Part shown: positions 1 through 9,169 of the stretch, one piece after another | How positions within the stretch are numbered: position 1 is the stretch's first letter | How the letters are laid out: each line of letters opens with the position of its first letter | NCBI GenBank assembly: GCA_001464475.1 | Contig: LNDX01000001.1 | Span: forward strand, 124,001-188,000 | Reading direction: 5' to 3' | Source: Flavobacteriaceae bacterium Ga0077528 | GTDB lineage: Bacteria > Bacteroidota > Bacteroidia > Flavobacteriales > Flavobacteriaceae | Length of the DNA stretch: 64,000 nt | Notes under the pieces: model-generated | What the model saw: only the letters and a program-made list of their open reading frames with translations | Database searches by the model: none | What the model was told of the DNA's origin: nothing | Translations under genes and position numbers: made by a program

Positions 1-2419
1 GAAAAAGTTATTAGGTATTGGTTTTTGGGAATTAATTGCCCGAATTATCCTTAGAAATAGAATTTTACTCTTATGCTTAGTTGTATTAATTACAATTCTA
101 ATGGCTTTTCAGTGGAAAGATTTGAAATTTACGCACACAGAAGCCAACTTAATTCCTGCTGATGACAAGGTAAATATAGATTATAATAGCTTTCTAAATA
201 ACTTTGGTGAAGAAGGAAATCTTATAGTTATTGCTACAAAAGATAAAAAATTATTTACTCCAGAAATTTATAAAAAATGGAGTGAATTAATGCATCAAAT
301 CAAATCCGACAAAGAAATTGAATTGGTAATCACCGTTGATAATCTTCAAAAACTTACCAAAAACGACTCATCACAAACATTTGAACTAAAACCTTTAGTT
401 GATCAATCAAAAACGCTTGACGAAAATTATTTAAAACAAATAAAATCGGAATTGTTCAACAAAATGCCTTTCTATGAAGGTTTGTTGTTCAACAAAAAGT
501 CAGGTGCCATTCGTTCTGCGGTTTATTTAGATAAGAAAATTGTAAATACCATTGCAAGAAAAGAATATGTTTTACATAATCTGATTCCGAAATTAAATAA
601 ATTTAAAGAGGAGACAGGAATTGAATTGCATACTTCCGGAATGCCTTATATTAGAACATTAAATGCAAAAACTATCGTTGACGAAATTGGAATATTTATT
701 GGAGCAGCTTTACTAATTACCTCCTTAATTTTCTTCTTTTTCTTCCGTTCGTTTAGAGCTACTTTAATTTCTTTGGTTATAGTAATTATCGGTGTAATGT
801 GGTCGTTCGGAATCATTGCGCTTTTTGGATACGAAATCACCGTATTAACTGCTTTAGTCCCAACATTGGTAATTGTAATTGGAATTCCGAATTGTATTTT
901 CTTCATTAATAAATACCATCAAGAATATCAAAAACACGCCAATAAAGCCAAAGCGCTTCAACGTGTAATTACAAAAACCGGAACAGCAACGTTGATGACT
1001 AACTTAACAACTGCGTTTGGTTTTGCCACTTTTATTGCCACAAATAATACTTTATTGTCAGAATTTGGAGTAGTAACATCAATAAATATCATTGCTATTT
1101 ATCTACTTTGTTTGATAATAATTCCTATTTTCTTTAGTTACATTCCATCGCCAATTCCAAGACATCTTGGACATTTAGAACGAGAATATTTAACTTCTTT
1201 CATGAATTGGATTGTTCGAACTGTAAAATTCAATCGAGTTGGAGTTTATGTAACAGCAGTAATTCTTTTAGTTTTTGGAATCATCGGAATTTATGAAATT
1301 CGAATTTCGGGAAGTATCATTGAAGATATGCCAAAAAAATCAGCTTTCTTTGACGACATTCGTTTCTTTGAAAAAGAATTTGACGGTGTAATGCCATTGG
1401 AAATTATGATTGACACCAAAAAGAAAAATGGTGCCATGAAGTTGACCAATTTGCGAAGAATGGAAGATTTAGAAGAAACGATAACTGATATTCCTGAACT
1501 TTCTAAACCGTTGTCTATTGTAAATGTTGCCAAAAGTTTCAACCAAGCTTACTACAACGGAAATCCAGATTTTTACACTTTGCCTTCGCCAAACGAAGAG
1601 TTTGCGTTGTTGCCTTATATCAAAAATTCTCTTAAAAATTCAAAAGACAATCAGTTGAAAAGTTACATTTCTGATGATGGAAGTGTAGCTAGAATCACCA
1701 CCTTCATTAAAGACGAAAACGGTGAAAAGATGAAATCAATTGAAACCCAATTGAGAAATAAAATCAATAAAATATTTCCATCACCAAAATATGAAGTGAT
1801 TATCACTGGAAAAGCATTAGTTTTCCAAAAAGGAACTAAATATTTATTAGACAATTTATTATCATCATTGTTGTTTGCATTCTTAATCACTGCCGGATTA
1901 GTAGCAATAATGTTCCGTTCGTTTAAAATGGTTTTGGTTTCTATTATTCCAAATTTATTACCTCTTTTAATGACCGCAGGTTTGATGGGATTTTTAGGAA
2001 TTCCGTTAAAACCATCAACAATATTAGTATTCGGAATTGCTTTCGGAATGTCAGTTGATGACACGCTGCGATTCTTAGCTCAATATCGATTAGAGCTTTC
2101 TAGAAACGATTGGAAGATAAAAAAATCGGTTTTTGCTACTTTTGACGATGCCGGAATTAGTATGTTTTATACATCAATTGTATTATTCTTTGGATTTTCG
2201 GTATTCATGTTATCAAGTTTTGGTGGAACCATTGCCCTTGGTGGATTGGTAGCTTTAACCTTATTTTTCGGAATGTTATCTAACTTAGTTTTACTACCAT
2301 CATTAGTATTAACGTTGAATAAAACATTAGCAAACGAACAAGAACTAAAAGAGCCAACTTTCGATATTTTAGAACATACTGATGAAGAGTTGGACGAATT
2401 AGAAAAGAAAAATAATTAA
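1..2419 (+). CDS. RND/MMPL-family exporter, 5' end outside window
   Basis: Large inner-membrane protein of the RND superfamily, MMPL/patched-like group, probably moving lipids or hydrophobic compounds out of the cytoplasmic membrane. The frame is open from base 2 through the ATG at 101. The codons before that ATG encode a hydrophobic segment (NRILLLCLVVLITILMAF), the first membrane helix, so the true start lies left of the window and about 805 codons are visible. The layout is classical: helix 1, a large periplasmic loop, a bundle of helices at about nt 680-1150, a second periplasmic loop, and a second bundle at about nt 1840-2330 holding GMSVDDTLRF, the paired-Asp motif used for proton coupling. 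The tail is acidic and cytoplasmic. The substrate cannot be told. asnS follows after 52 bases. Confidence 0.85.
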   Translation, partial: KKLLGIGFWELIARIILRNRILLLCLVVLITILMAFQWKDLKFTHTEANLIPADDKVNIDYNSFLNNFGEEGNLIVIATKDKKLFTPEIYKKWSELMHQIKSDKEIELVITVDNLQKLTKNDSSQTFELKPLVDQSKTLDENYLKQIKSELFNKMPFYEGLLFNKKSGAIRSAVYLDKKIVNTIARKEYVLHNLIPKLNKFKEETGIELHTSGMPYIRTLNAKTIVDEIGIFIGAALLITSLIFFFFFRSFRATLISLVIVIIGVMWSFGIIALFGYEITVLTALVPTLVIVIGIPNCIFFINKYHQEYQKHANKAKALQRVITKTGTATLMTNLTTAFGFATFIATNNTLLSEFGVVTSINIIAIYLLCLIIIPIFFSYIPSPIPRHLGHLEREYLTSFMNWIVRTVKFNRVGVYVTAVILLVFGIIGIYEIRISGSIIEDMPKKSAFFDDIRFFEKEFDGVMPLEIMIDTKKKNGAMKLTNLRRMEDLEETITDIPELSKPLSIVNVAKSFNQAYYNGNPDFYTLPSPNEEFALLPYIKNSLKNSKDNQLKSYISDDGSVARITTFIKDENGEKMKSIETQLRNKINKIFPSPKYEVIITGKALVFQKGTKYLLDNLLSSLLFAFLITAGLVAIMFRSFKMVLVSIIPNLLPLLMTAGLMGFLGIPLKPSTILVFGIAFGMSVDDTLRFLAQYRLELSRNDWKIKKSVFATFDDAGISMFYTSIVLFFGFSVFMLSSFGGTIALGGLVALTLFFGMLSNLVLLPSLVLTLNKTLANEQELKEPTFDILEHTDEELDELEKKNN

Positions 2420-2471
2420 TTTATATTTGCATAAGATATTTGATATCTAATATTTAAAATCTAATATTAAA

Positions 2472-3905
2472 ATGAAACATACAAAAGTTAAAGACTTATT
2501 AAATAGCTCGAAAGCGAATTATGAAGTAAATGCAAAAGGTTGGGTTAGAACTTTTAGAAACAATCAATTTATAGCGTTGAACGATGGTTCGACAATTAAT
2601 AATATTCAATGTGTAGTCGATTTTGAAAACACACCTGAAGAAACTTTAAAAAGAGTTACAACTGGTGCAGCTGTTTCTGTAATTGGTGAATTAGTAGAAA
2701 GTAAAGGTGCTGGTCAGAAATTTGAAATTCAAGTTTCTAAATTAGAAATTTTGGGTGATTCTGATGCAGAGAAATTTCCGATGCAACCTAAGAAACATTC
2801 ATTAGAATTTTTACGTGAAAACGCACACTTAAGAGTTAGAACTAATGCTTTTGGAGCAATTATGAGAGTTCGTTCTGTTTTGGCTCATGCAGTTCATACT
2901 TATTTTCAAGAAAAAGGATTTGTGTATGTAAACACGCCAATCATCACAGGTTCAGATGCTGAAGGTGCTGGTGAAATGTTTAAAGTTACGGCTTTACCAT
3001 TTGACAACACACCAAGAACTGAAGATGGAAAAGTAAACTACAAAGAAGATTTCTTCGGAAAAGAGACTAATCTTACGGTGTCTGGTCAATTAGAAGGTGA
3101 AACTTTTGCTATGGCATTAGGTCAAATTTATACATTCGGACCAACTTTTAGAGCTGAAAATTCAAACACTTCACGTCACTTAGCAGAATTTTGGATGATT
3201 GAACCAGAAGTGGCTTTCAATGATTTGAACGACAATATGGATTTGGCTGAAGATTTTATCCAATATGTAATTAAATATACGATGGAGAAATGCCAAGACG
3301 ATTTGAAGTTTTTAGAGGGTCGTTTGTTGGAAGAAGAAAAATCAAAACCACAAGCAGAACGTAGCGAAATGGCTTTGTTAGAAAAACTAAATTTCGTTTT
3401 AGAAAACAATTTCAAACGTGTTTCTTATACTGAAGCTATTGATATTTTAAGAGATTCTACTCCAAATAAAAAGAAAAAATTCAATTATATCATCAACGAA
3501 TGGGGTGCAGATTTGCAAAGTGAGCACGAAAGATATTTAGTTGAAAAACACTTCAAATGTCCGGTAATTTTGTTTGATTATCCAGCAAATATCAAAGCAT
3601 TTTATATGCGTTTGAACGAAGATGGAAAAACGGTTCGTGCCATGGATATCTTGTTCCCAGGAATTGGAGAAATCGTTGGTGGTTCACAAAGAGAAGAACG
3701 CTACGATGTTTTAGTTGAAAAAATGAAAGCGTTAGGAATTGACGAAGAAGAACTTTGGTGGTATTTAGATACAAGAAGATTTGGTTCGGCAGTTCACTCA
3801 GGTTTCGGATTAGGATTTGAAAGATTGGTATTGTTTGTTACAGGAATGTCTAATATTAGAGACGTAATTCCTTTTCCAAGAACGCCACAAAACGCAGAGT
3901 TTTAA
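2472..3905 (+). CDS. asnS: asparaginyl-tRNA synthetase
   Basis: Class IIb aminoacyl-tRNA synthetase that charges tRNA-Asn with asparagine in the cytoplasm. It has 477 residues, near the usual bacterial AsnRS length. An N-terminal OB-fold anticodon-binding domain (about residues 1-110) precedes the class II catalytic core. Visible core signatures are [16 protein letters not shown] (motif 2 approach), [19 protein letters not shown] (motif 2, ATP-binding Arg) and the C-terminal [10 protein letters not shown] (motif 3). The AEFWMIEPE stretch and the ending [12 protein letters not shown] are typical of AsnRS rather than AspRS, and a separate aspS is present at 37.7 kb. A TATATTTG -7-like element lies at 2422-2429, but I see no TTG at the right distance upstream, so the promoter is uncertain. 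Confidence 0.96.
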   Translation: MKHTKVKDLLNSSKANYEVNAKGWVRTFRNNQFIALNDGSTINNIQCVVDFENTPEETLKRVTTGAAVSVIGELVESKGAGQKFEIQVSKLEILGDSDAEKFPMQPKKHSLEFLRENAHLRVRTNAFGAIMRVRSVLAHAVHTYFQEKGFVYVNTPIITGSDAEGAGEMFKVTALPFDNTPRTEDGKVNYKEDFFGKETNLTVSGQLEGETFAMALGQIYTFGPTFRAENSNTSRHLAEFWMIEPEVAFNDLNDNMDLAEDFIQYVIKYTMEKCQDDLKFLEGRLLEEEKSKPQAERSEMALLEKLNFVLENNFKRVSYTEAIDILRDSTPNKKKKFNYIINEWGADLQSEHERYLVEKHFKCPVILFDYPANIKAFYMRLNEDGKTVRAMDILFPGIGEIVGGSQREERYDVLVEKMKALGIDEEELWWYLDTRRFGSAVHSGFGLGFERLVLFVTGMSNIRDVIPFPRTPQNAEF

Positions 3906-3996
3906 AAAAGTTTAATGTTGTTTAAAATTGTTTAAAGTTGTTTAATCGCAACGAATTTAAACTCTTAAACCTTAAACCTTTAAACCATAATAAAAA
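3906..3996. repeat. intercistronic GTTTAA / TTAAAC phrase element
   Basis: The 91 bases between asnS and rpoN are made almost entirely of one short phrase. The left half repeats GTTTAA-type units four times, and the right half (from about 3956) repeats the complementary TTAAAC-type units four times. The two halves can pair as an imperfect hairpin in RNA. Similar elements built from other phrases occur at several other gene junctions in this window. The function is unknown; terminator, mRNA processing site and repeat remnant are all possible. Confidence 0.6.
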
Positions 3997-5463
3997 ATGT
4001 TAAAGCAAAACTTACAATTCAAATTATCTCAAAAATTATCTCCTCAACAAATTCAGTTGATGAAGTTGATTCAATTGCCTACTTTGGCTTTTGAGCAACG
4101 ATTATTGGAGGAAATGAATGAGAATCCGGCATTAGAATCGGGTAAAGATGAAGAAGAAGTTTATGAAAAGGATGAACTTGACAACAATGACGAATATGAT
4201 GATTATGAAGGAAGCGACAACATTGAAGCTGATGACATAAACATCGATGAATATTTGAGTGACGACGAAACACCAGACTACAAACTTCAATCAAATAATT
4301 ATAGTGACGACGACGATGATCGTGAAAGTCCATTTGCTGCACCTGTAAGTTTTCATCAAGATTTAATTAATCAATTAAATACTTTTATACTTTCAGACGA
4401 GCAAAGAGATATTGCCGAATTCCTTGTTGGAAGTATTGATGATGATGGTTATTTACGTCGTGACATTCAAGATATCGTTGACGATATGGCTTTTACTCAA
4501 GGTATTTATACTGATGAGAAAATGGTTGAAAAAATGTTGCATATCATTCACGAATTAGAACCCGCAGGCGTTGGTGCGCGTGACTTACAAGAATGTTTGT
4601 TATTGCAATTGAAACATAAAACTCCTACGGAATATGTTGATTTGGCCATTGATATCATCGGAAATCAATTTGATGCTTTCACCAAAAAACATTACGATAA
4701 ATTATTACAGAAATACGGAATTTCTCAAGATCATTTGAAGAAAACAATTCATGAAATTGAAAAATTAAATCCAAAACCAGGAGGTTCTTTTACAGGAAAT
4801 AATAAAGTTACCGAAAATATTGTTCCCGATTTTGCTATCAGAATTAACGATGGTGAATTAGAATTAACTTTAAATGGACGAAATGCTCCATCATTGCACG
4901 TTTCTAAAGATTATCAAGAAATGATGCAAACCTATAAAGATTCGAGAGACAAATCGAATTCTCAAAAAGATGCAGTTCAGTTTATTAAGCAAAAATTAGA
5001 TTCAGCTAAATGGTTTATTGACGCTATAAAACAACGTCAGGAAACACTATTTGTTACCATGAATGCCATCATGCATTTTCAACAAGAATATTTCCTTGAT
5101 GGTGAAGAAACTTCAATGAAACCAATGATTTTGAAGGATATTGCTGATATGGTTGGTTTAGATATTTCAACTGTTTCTCGTGTTGCAAATAGCAAATATG
5201 TTGACACGCCTTATGGCACAAAATTGATAAAAGAATTCTTCTCTGAAGCCATGAAAAACGATCAAGGCGAAGATGTTTCTACTTTAGAAATCAAAAAAAT
5301 TCTTCAAAATACTATTGAAGAAGAAGACAAAAGCAAACCGCTACCAGACGATCAATTGGCAGAAATTTTAAAGGAAAAAGGGTATCCTATTGCTAGAAGA
5401 ACTATTGCAAAATATCGTGAGCAATTAGATATTCCTGTGGCTCGAATGAGAAAGAAGATTTAA
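3997..5463 (+). CDS. rpoN: RNA polymerase sigma-54 factor
   Basis: Sigma-54, which directs RNA polymerase to -24/-12 promoters that need AAA+ activators. It has 488 residues. Region I (about 1-48) is Gln/Leu-rich, with LSPQQIQLMKLIQLPTLAFE, the activator-interacting part. Region II (about 50-112) is an exceptionally acidic linker with many Asp/Glu and a DDDDD run. The core-binding domain follows, then the HTH DNA-binding domain (DISTVSRVANSKY), and the RpoN box ARRTIAKYRE at residues 466-475 recognises the -24 element. The protein ends normally. It follows asnS after a phrase-repeat spacer. No sigma-54 activator gene is visible in the window. Confidence 0.96.
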   Translation: MLKQNLQFKLSQKLSPQQIQLMKLIQLPTLAFEQRLLEEMNENPALESGKDEEEVYEKDELDNNDEYDDYEGSDNIEADDINIDEYLSDDETPDYKLQSNNYSDDDDDRESPFAAPVSFHQDLINQLNTFILSDEQRDIAEFLVGSIDDDGYLRRDIQDIVDDMAFTQGIYTDEKMVEKMLHIIHELEPAGVGARDLQECLLLQLKHKTPTEYVDLAIDIIGNQFDAFTKKHYDKLLQKYGISQDHLKKTIHEIEKLNPKPGGSFTGNNKVTENIVPDFAIRINDGELELTLNGRNAPSLHVSKDYQEMMQTYKDSRDKSNSQKDAVQFIKQKLDSAKWFIDAIKQRQETLFVTMNAIMHFQQEYFLDGEETSMKPMILKDIADMVGLDISTVSRVANSKYVDTPYGTKLIKEFFSEAMKNDQGEDVSTLEIKKILQNTIEEEDKSKPLPDDQLAEILKEKGYPIARRTIAKYREQLDIPVARMRKKI

Positions 5464-5501
5464 TTCAAAAAATCTTATATTTGTTTATCAAATAACTCAT
5501 T

Positions 5502-6107
5502 TTGAAAAAAATACTTCCTTTTTTTTCGTACCTCTTCCATCCTATTTTCATTCCGATATTGGGAACGGTTTTTTATATACTTTTTGGAGGTAATTATTAC
5601 ATAACAGAACAATATTATTTGCTGTTGCTTCAAGTAATTATAATTACATTTTTCCTTCCACTATCTTTCTTTTATTTACTTAGAACTTTTGGAAAAGTAG
5701 ATACCATAATGCTTTCTGACTTGTCGCAAAGAAAAATTCCGTTGTTAATGCAAATGATTTTAACTGCAGTTTTAATTCAGAAAAGTGTTACTATAGAACG
5801 TTTTCCTGAATTGTATTTTTTCTTTCTTGGAGGAATTGGTAGCACCTTTATTGCCTTCGCATTAATTTTTGTCAAAATCAAAGCAAGTATTCACATGATT
5901 GCAATGAGTGCTCTTAGTTTTTTTGTAATTGGATTGAGCATGCATAATGAGTTAAACATCATTTATACCATCGCATCATTGTTTTTAATAACAGGAATAG
6001 TTGCTTCATCGAGATTAGTAATGAAAGCTCATACAATAGAAGAATTAATTATAGGATATGCAGCAGGAATGCTTCCGCAGGTACTTTTGTGGATACTATG
6101 GCTATAA
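5502..6107 (+). CDS. PAP2-like membrane protein with degenerate active site
   Basis: A 201-residue polytopic membrane protein with about six hydrophobic segments. It resembles PAP2-type lipid phosphatases in layout. S170-R171-x5-H177-x3-E181 matches the third PAP2 motif (SRx5HxxxD) with Glu for Asp, and ASIH at 128-131 sits where PSGH is expected. No clear KxxxxxxRP motif is present. It may therefore be a PAP2 relative that is inactive or has changed chemistry. The start is TTG at 5502, since no ATG gives the first helix. A TATATTTG element at 5476-5483 may be its -7 box. Its end overlaps the convergent next gene by six bases. Confidence 0.6.
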   Translation: MKKILPFFSYLFHPIFIPILGTVFYILFGGNYYITEQYYLLLLQVIIITFFLPLSFFYLLRTFGKVDTIMLSDLSQRKIPLLMQMILTAVLIQKSVTIERFPELYFFFLGGIGSTFIAFALIFVKIKASIHMIAMSALSFFVIGLSMHNELNIIYTIASLFLITGIVASSRLVMKAHTIEELIIGYAAGMLPQVLLWILWL

Positions 6108-6800
6108 AATATAAAATTGTAACCCAAGGTTAAAAGTGGTCATTTTTATATCTTCACCATTAATTTTTGCCGATTTATATATAGGACTTAATCCGTAATA
6201 AGCATAAAAATTCCAAGTATTCCAACCAGCTGCCATATAACATCCATATTGGAATTTATTCAAATCAGTATTAGACTTGTAAACTTTTGTTTGAACATCA
6301 TTCACAAATTTATATCTATCACCAATTAAATAACTCAATTTGAAACCAGTATAAATTCTCCAAAATCTATGAGAATCTGGAGTTGAAGAACGCCATCTAA
6401 ATTCAATTGGCAAATCTAAATAATGTAGAGAAGTTTTATTCTTGTCATAATAAATATCAGCCGACAATATTTCATAAGTGTTTTCAGTTTTACCAGTAAC
6501 TTCTAATCTATTTTGATATAAATTATCGTTATAAATATTTAATGAATAACCTAATCCTGTTGCGATTGCAATGGTTCTGTTTTTATTAATAGGCATGTCT
6601 CTCAAAAAACCAATACAGAAACCTGAAGAAAATTTGTTTTGATTAATTCCGCTTAAATTTTTCAAACTGTTGTAAGTAAAATTCAAATAAAATTGATCTT
6701 CTCTATACAAAGAATCTAACACCTTTTTTTCCACAACTTCTTCCTGCGCAAAAGCACTAAAAAAGAAAAATAAAGTTATTATGGAAAAATAAAATCGCAT
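6102..6800 (-). CDS. small outer-membrane beta-barrel protein, function unknown
   Basis: A 232-residue protein with a signal peptide (MRFYFSIITLFFFFSAFAQ, cleavage after about residue 18). It then shows alternating aromatic and polar strands typical of the Bacteroidota small barrel families (PorT-like/OMP_b-brl). Examples are a strand with FYAYYGLSPIY and a C-terminal strand ending in LQFYIL, with the aromatic-rich terminus expected for BAM recognition. No enzyme motif is visible. It converges on the PAP2-like gene with a six-base overlap, and it lies just downstream of the tRNA-Ser gene on the same strand. The family call rests on pattern only. Confidence 0.6.
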   Translation of the reverse strand: MRFYFSIITLFFFFSAFAQEEVVEKKVLDSLYREDQFYLNFTYNSLKNLSGINQNKFSSGFCIGFLRDMPINKNRTIAIATGLGYSLNIYNDNLYQNRLEVTGKTENTYEILSADIYYDKNKTSLHYLDLPIEFRWRSSTPDSHRFWRIYTGFKLSYLIGDRYKFVNDVQTKVYKSNTDLNKFQYGCYMAAGWNTWNFYAYYGLSPIYKSAKINGEDIKMTTFNLGLQFYIL

Positions 6801-6816
6801 AAATCAGTATTAATTG

Positions 6817-6903
6817 CAGAGAGGATGGGATTCGAACCCACGATACAGTTACCCATATACAAACTTTCCAGGCTTGCTCCTTCAACCACTCGGACACCTC
6901 TCT
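6817..6903 (-). tRNA. tRNA-Ser (anticodon GGA)
   Basis: Read on the minus strand, the acceptor stem AGAGAGG pairs with CCTCTCT, followed by discriminator G. The T arm is GTGGG-TTCGAAT-CCCAT. The anticodon stem CAAGC/GTTTG holds loop CTGGAAA, giving anticodon GGA (reads UCC and UCU). The long variable arm is typical of class II serine tRNAs. The gene does not encode CCA; G is followed by CAA. Length is 87 nt. Confidence 0.95.
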
Positions 6904-6952
6904 AATTGTTGTACAAAGAACAATAAAAATTAGCAATAATCAAAGCGAAAGA

Positions 6953-7978
6953 TTAATCCATTTCACCGCGTAATGACGTTTCAAAAATGGTTTTAAAAAC
7001 ATTTGAAGCTACTTTTTGACCTAACAAATACATTAGTTTTGTAATTGCAGCTTCTGTAGTAATATCTTTTCCTGAAATTAATCCGATTTTTTTTAATTGT
7101 GTGCTTGTTTCATATTGTCCCATGCTTACACTTCCTCCTGAACATTGGGTTACATTGATGATATACAAACCATTTTTGATGGCTTTTTTCAAAATTTGAA
7201 TAAACCATTCTTCCGTAGGAGCATTTCCAGAACCATAAGTTTCCAAAACAATCCCTTTCAAATTTGGAATAGCTACAATAGCTGAAAACACAGATTCACT
7301 GATTCCAGGAAACATTTTAACAACAGCCACATTATCATCTAATTCTTTGTGAACAAGAAGTTTTTTGGTGTTTTTTGGTAATAAAGCCAAATTATTTACA
7401 TTCAAATGAACTCCAGATTCAGCTAATGCAGGATAATTTGGCGAAGTAAAAGCGTTAAAATGTTCGGCATTTATTTTTGTAGTTCGGTTGCCACGATATA
7501 ACTTGTATTCAAAATACAAGCAAACTTCTTGAACTACAGGTTTTCCTTTTTGTTGTAAAGAAGCAATTTGAATTGCAGTTATTAAATTTTCTTTGGCATC
7601 TGTTCTTAAATCTCCTATTGGCAATTGTGAACCTGTAAAAACAATAGGTTTAGAAACATTTTCTAACATAAAACTCAATGCAGAAGCCGAATAAGACATC
7701 GTATCGGAACCATGTAAAACTACAAATCCATCAAATTGAGCGTAATTGTCTTCGATAACCGAAGCAATTTGAACCCATTTTTCAGGATTCATATTAGAAG
7801 AATCTATAGGTTTTTCAAACGAAAAAGTTTCTATTTGACAATCTAATTGTTTCAATTCTGGAATTTTATCCAACAATTGATTAAAATCAAATGCCTTTAA
7901 AGCACCTGTTTCAAAGTCTTTCATCATACCAATGGTTCCACCGGTATAAATCAGAAATATTTTTGGTTTAGATTGCAT
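6953..7978 (-). CDS. ansA: type I L-asparaginase
   Basis: Cytoplasmic-type asparaginase that hydrolyses L-asparagine to aspartate and ammonia. It has 341 residues, the usual length for bacterial type I enzymes, and no signal peptide. The first catalytic threonine is in IYTGGTIGMM (Thr12). The second catalytic triad region is HGSDTMSYSA at about residues 89-98. A C-terminal allosteric-site domain is present, including the YGSGNAPT loop. Its start codon lies inside the end of the upstream acyltransferase gene (11-base overlap), so the two are probably one operon with translational coupling. Confidence 0.93.
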   Translation of the reverse strand: MQSKPKIFLIYTGGTIGMMKDFETGALKAFDFNQLLDKIPELKQLDCQIETFSFEKPIDSSNMNPEKWVQIASVIEDNYAQFDGFVVLHGSDTMSYSASALSFMLENVSKPIVFTGSQLPIGDLRTDAKENLITAIQIASLQQKGKPVVQEVCLYFEYKLYRGNRTTKINAEHFNAFTSPNYPALAESGVHLNVNNLALLPKNTKKLLVHKELDDNVAVVKMFPGISESVFSAIVAIPNLKGIVLETYGSGNAPTEEWFIQILKKAIKNGLYIINVTQCSGGSVSMGQYETSTQLKKIGLISGKDITTEAAITKLMYLLGQKVASNVFKTIFETSLRGEMD

Positions 7979-9104
7979 TCTCGTATTTGGATTTATTCAC
8001 AACAGGATTGGCATACATATTTAAAAAACTTTCCAACATAAAATCATTGGTTACATCAATCTTCATTTCCAATCGTCTTTCAAATAATGACTTTTCGTCT
8101 TCTGTATATTTGTCTGAATATTTGTTAGTCTTATTCAATAAATCGTAGGCAATATAATTGGTTGGCCACAATTTATAAGATTGCAAAATTGAATCATCAA
8201 TAACTTGCGCCAATGCCTGAATTTGTTTGTTTGAATTGTCATTTTCAGCTGAAATCAAATCTAATTCAGTATCTAAAACATCTCCAACGTGAATGTGAAT
8301 TCGCTTTTTCTGACCAATAATTCCGCTTAATAAATTTACGAAATCTTCATTTTTATCTTTTACATAAACCTCATCGTTAGCTTCTGCCATAAGTTGAGGC
8401 ATTTTCAAGGCATCCGTTGGATCATATTCATATGATATTGAAACTGGAACAATTTTTAATTTCTTAAAATAATCCATTAAATTGGCACCATCAGAACCCA
8501 TTCCGAGCATTTTTAAAACTCCAGAATGTGTGGCATCATTCCCATCTTTAGTTCTTCCTTCGCGTTGCGCAATCCAAACGGAACGATTTTCTCTTAAAAG
8601 CAAATGTCCAATATATTCTGACATTAACTTAGAACTTTGCAATAATTCTCTTGGAGACAAACCTCTTTGAACCAAAAAATTACGATTTAATTTTGCCAAA
8701 GTATTCATGAAATCTCTTTTTACAAGATTATCACCAATAGCAGAAGCCGTCATCACTAATCCATGATCAAACAAACAAACATTTAGCAAAGAAGTATCTA
8801 AAATTATATCACGATGATTAGAAATAAACATATAAGAAGTGTTTTTTTCTAATTTTTCAAATCCAGAAGTAGATAATCCTTCCGATGATTTTTGCAAGAC
8901 TTTTTGAATCGCTTGATAAATAAAATTGCATTGAAAATCTCTGATAGAATGCGTACGTTTCAATTGTTCTTTCCATACCTCATCATCGACATCAGGAAAT
9001 GTAAAATTCATTATCGCTTTCATCATCGGATGATTTAACGAGGCTTTTATAGCATCATTAACCTCGGTTTCATAAAACGGACGAATGGCGTCAAATTTTT
9101 GCAT
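7968..9104 (-). CDS. PlsC-like glycerolipid acyltransferase
   Basis: Member of the glycerolipid acyltransferase (PlsC-type) family, probably acting at the inner face of the membrane to acylate a lysophospholipid or related acceptor. I chose the third in-frame ATG (9104, MQKFDAIRPF), giving 378 residues, because the nine upstream codons (MFFLKMKFK) add nothing recognisable; the ATG at 9131 is the alternative. The active-site motif is ISNHRDIILD (His97). It has five residues between His and Asp where the classical motif has four. The acceptor-binding block appears as WIAQREGRTKDG (EGR). It has no obvious membrane helix and is longer than typical PlsC (about 240). The exact substrate is unknown. 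Confidence 0.78.
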   Translation of the reverse strand: MQKFDAIRPFYETEVNDAIKASLNHPMMKAIMNFTFPDVDDEVWKEQLKRTHSIRDFQCNFIYQAIQKVLQKSSEGLSTSGFEKLEKNTSYMFISNHRDIILDTSLLNVCLFDHGLVMTASAIGDNLVKRDFMNTLAKLNRNFLVQRGLSPRELLQSSKLMSEYIGHLLLRENRSVWIAQREGRTKDGNDATHSGVLKMLGMGSDGANLMDYFKKLKIVPVSISYEYDPTDALKMPQLMAEANDEVYVKDKNEDFVNLLSGIIGQKKRIHIHVGDVLDTELDLISAENDNSNKQIQALAQVIDDSILQSYKLWPTNYIAYDLLNKTNKYSDKYTEDEKSLFERRLEMKIDVTNDFMLESFLNMYANPVVNKSKYENAI

Positions 9105-9169
9105 TTTAAATTTCATTTTTAAGAAAAACAAAATAACAAAAAATTTATGACTTTTTGATTATATAATGG

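Noticed and set aside
1663..2064. A 133-codon minus-strand ORF inside the RND gene
   Set aside because: It is opposite a well-supported coding region and its composition reflects the opposite strand.
101..2419. ATG at 101 as the true start of the RND exporter
   Set aside because: The frame is open to the left edge and encodes the first membrane helix before this ATG.
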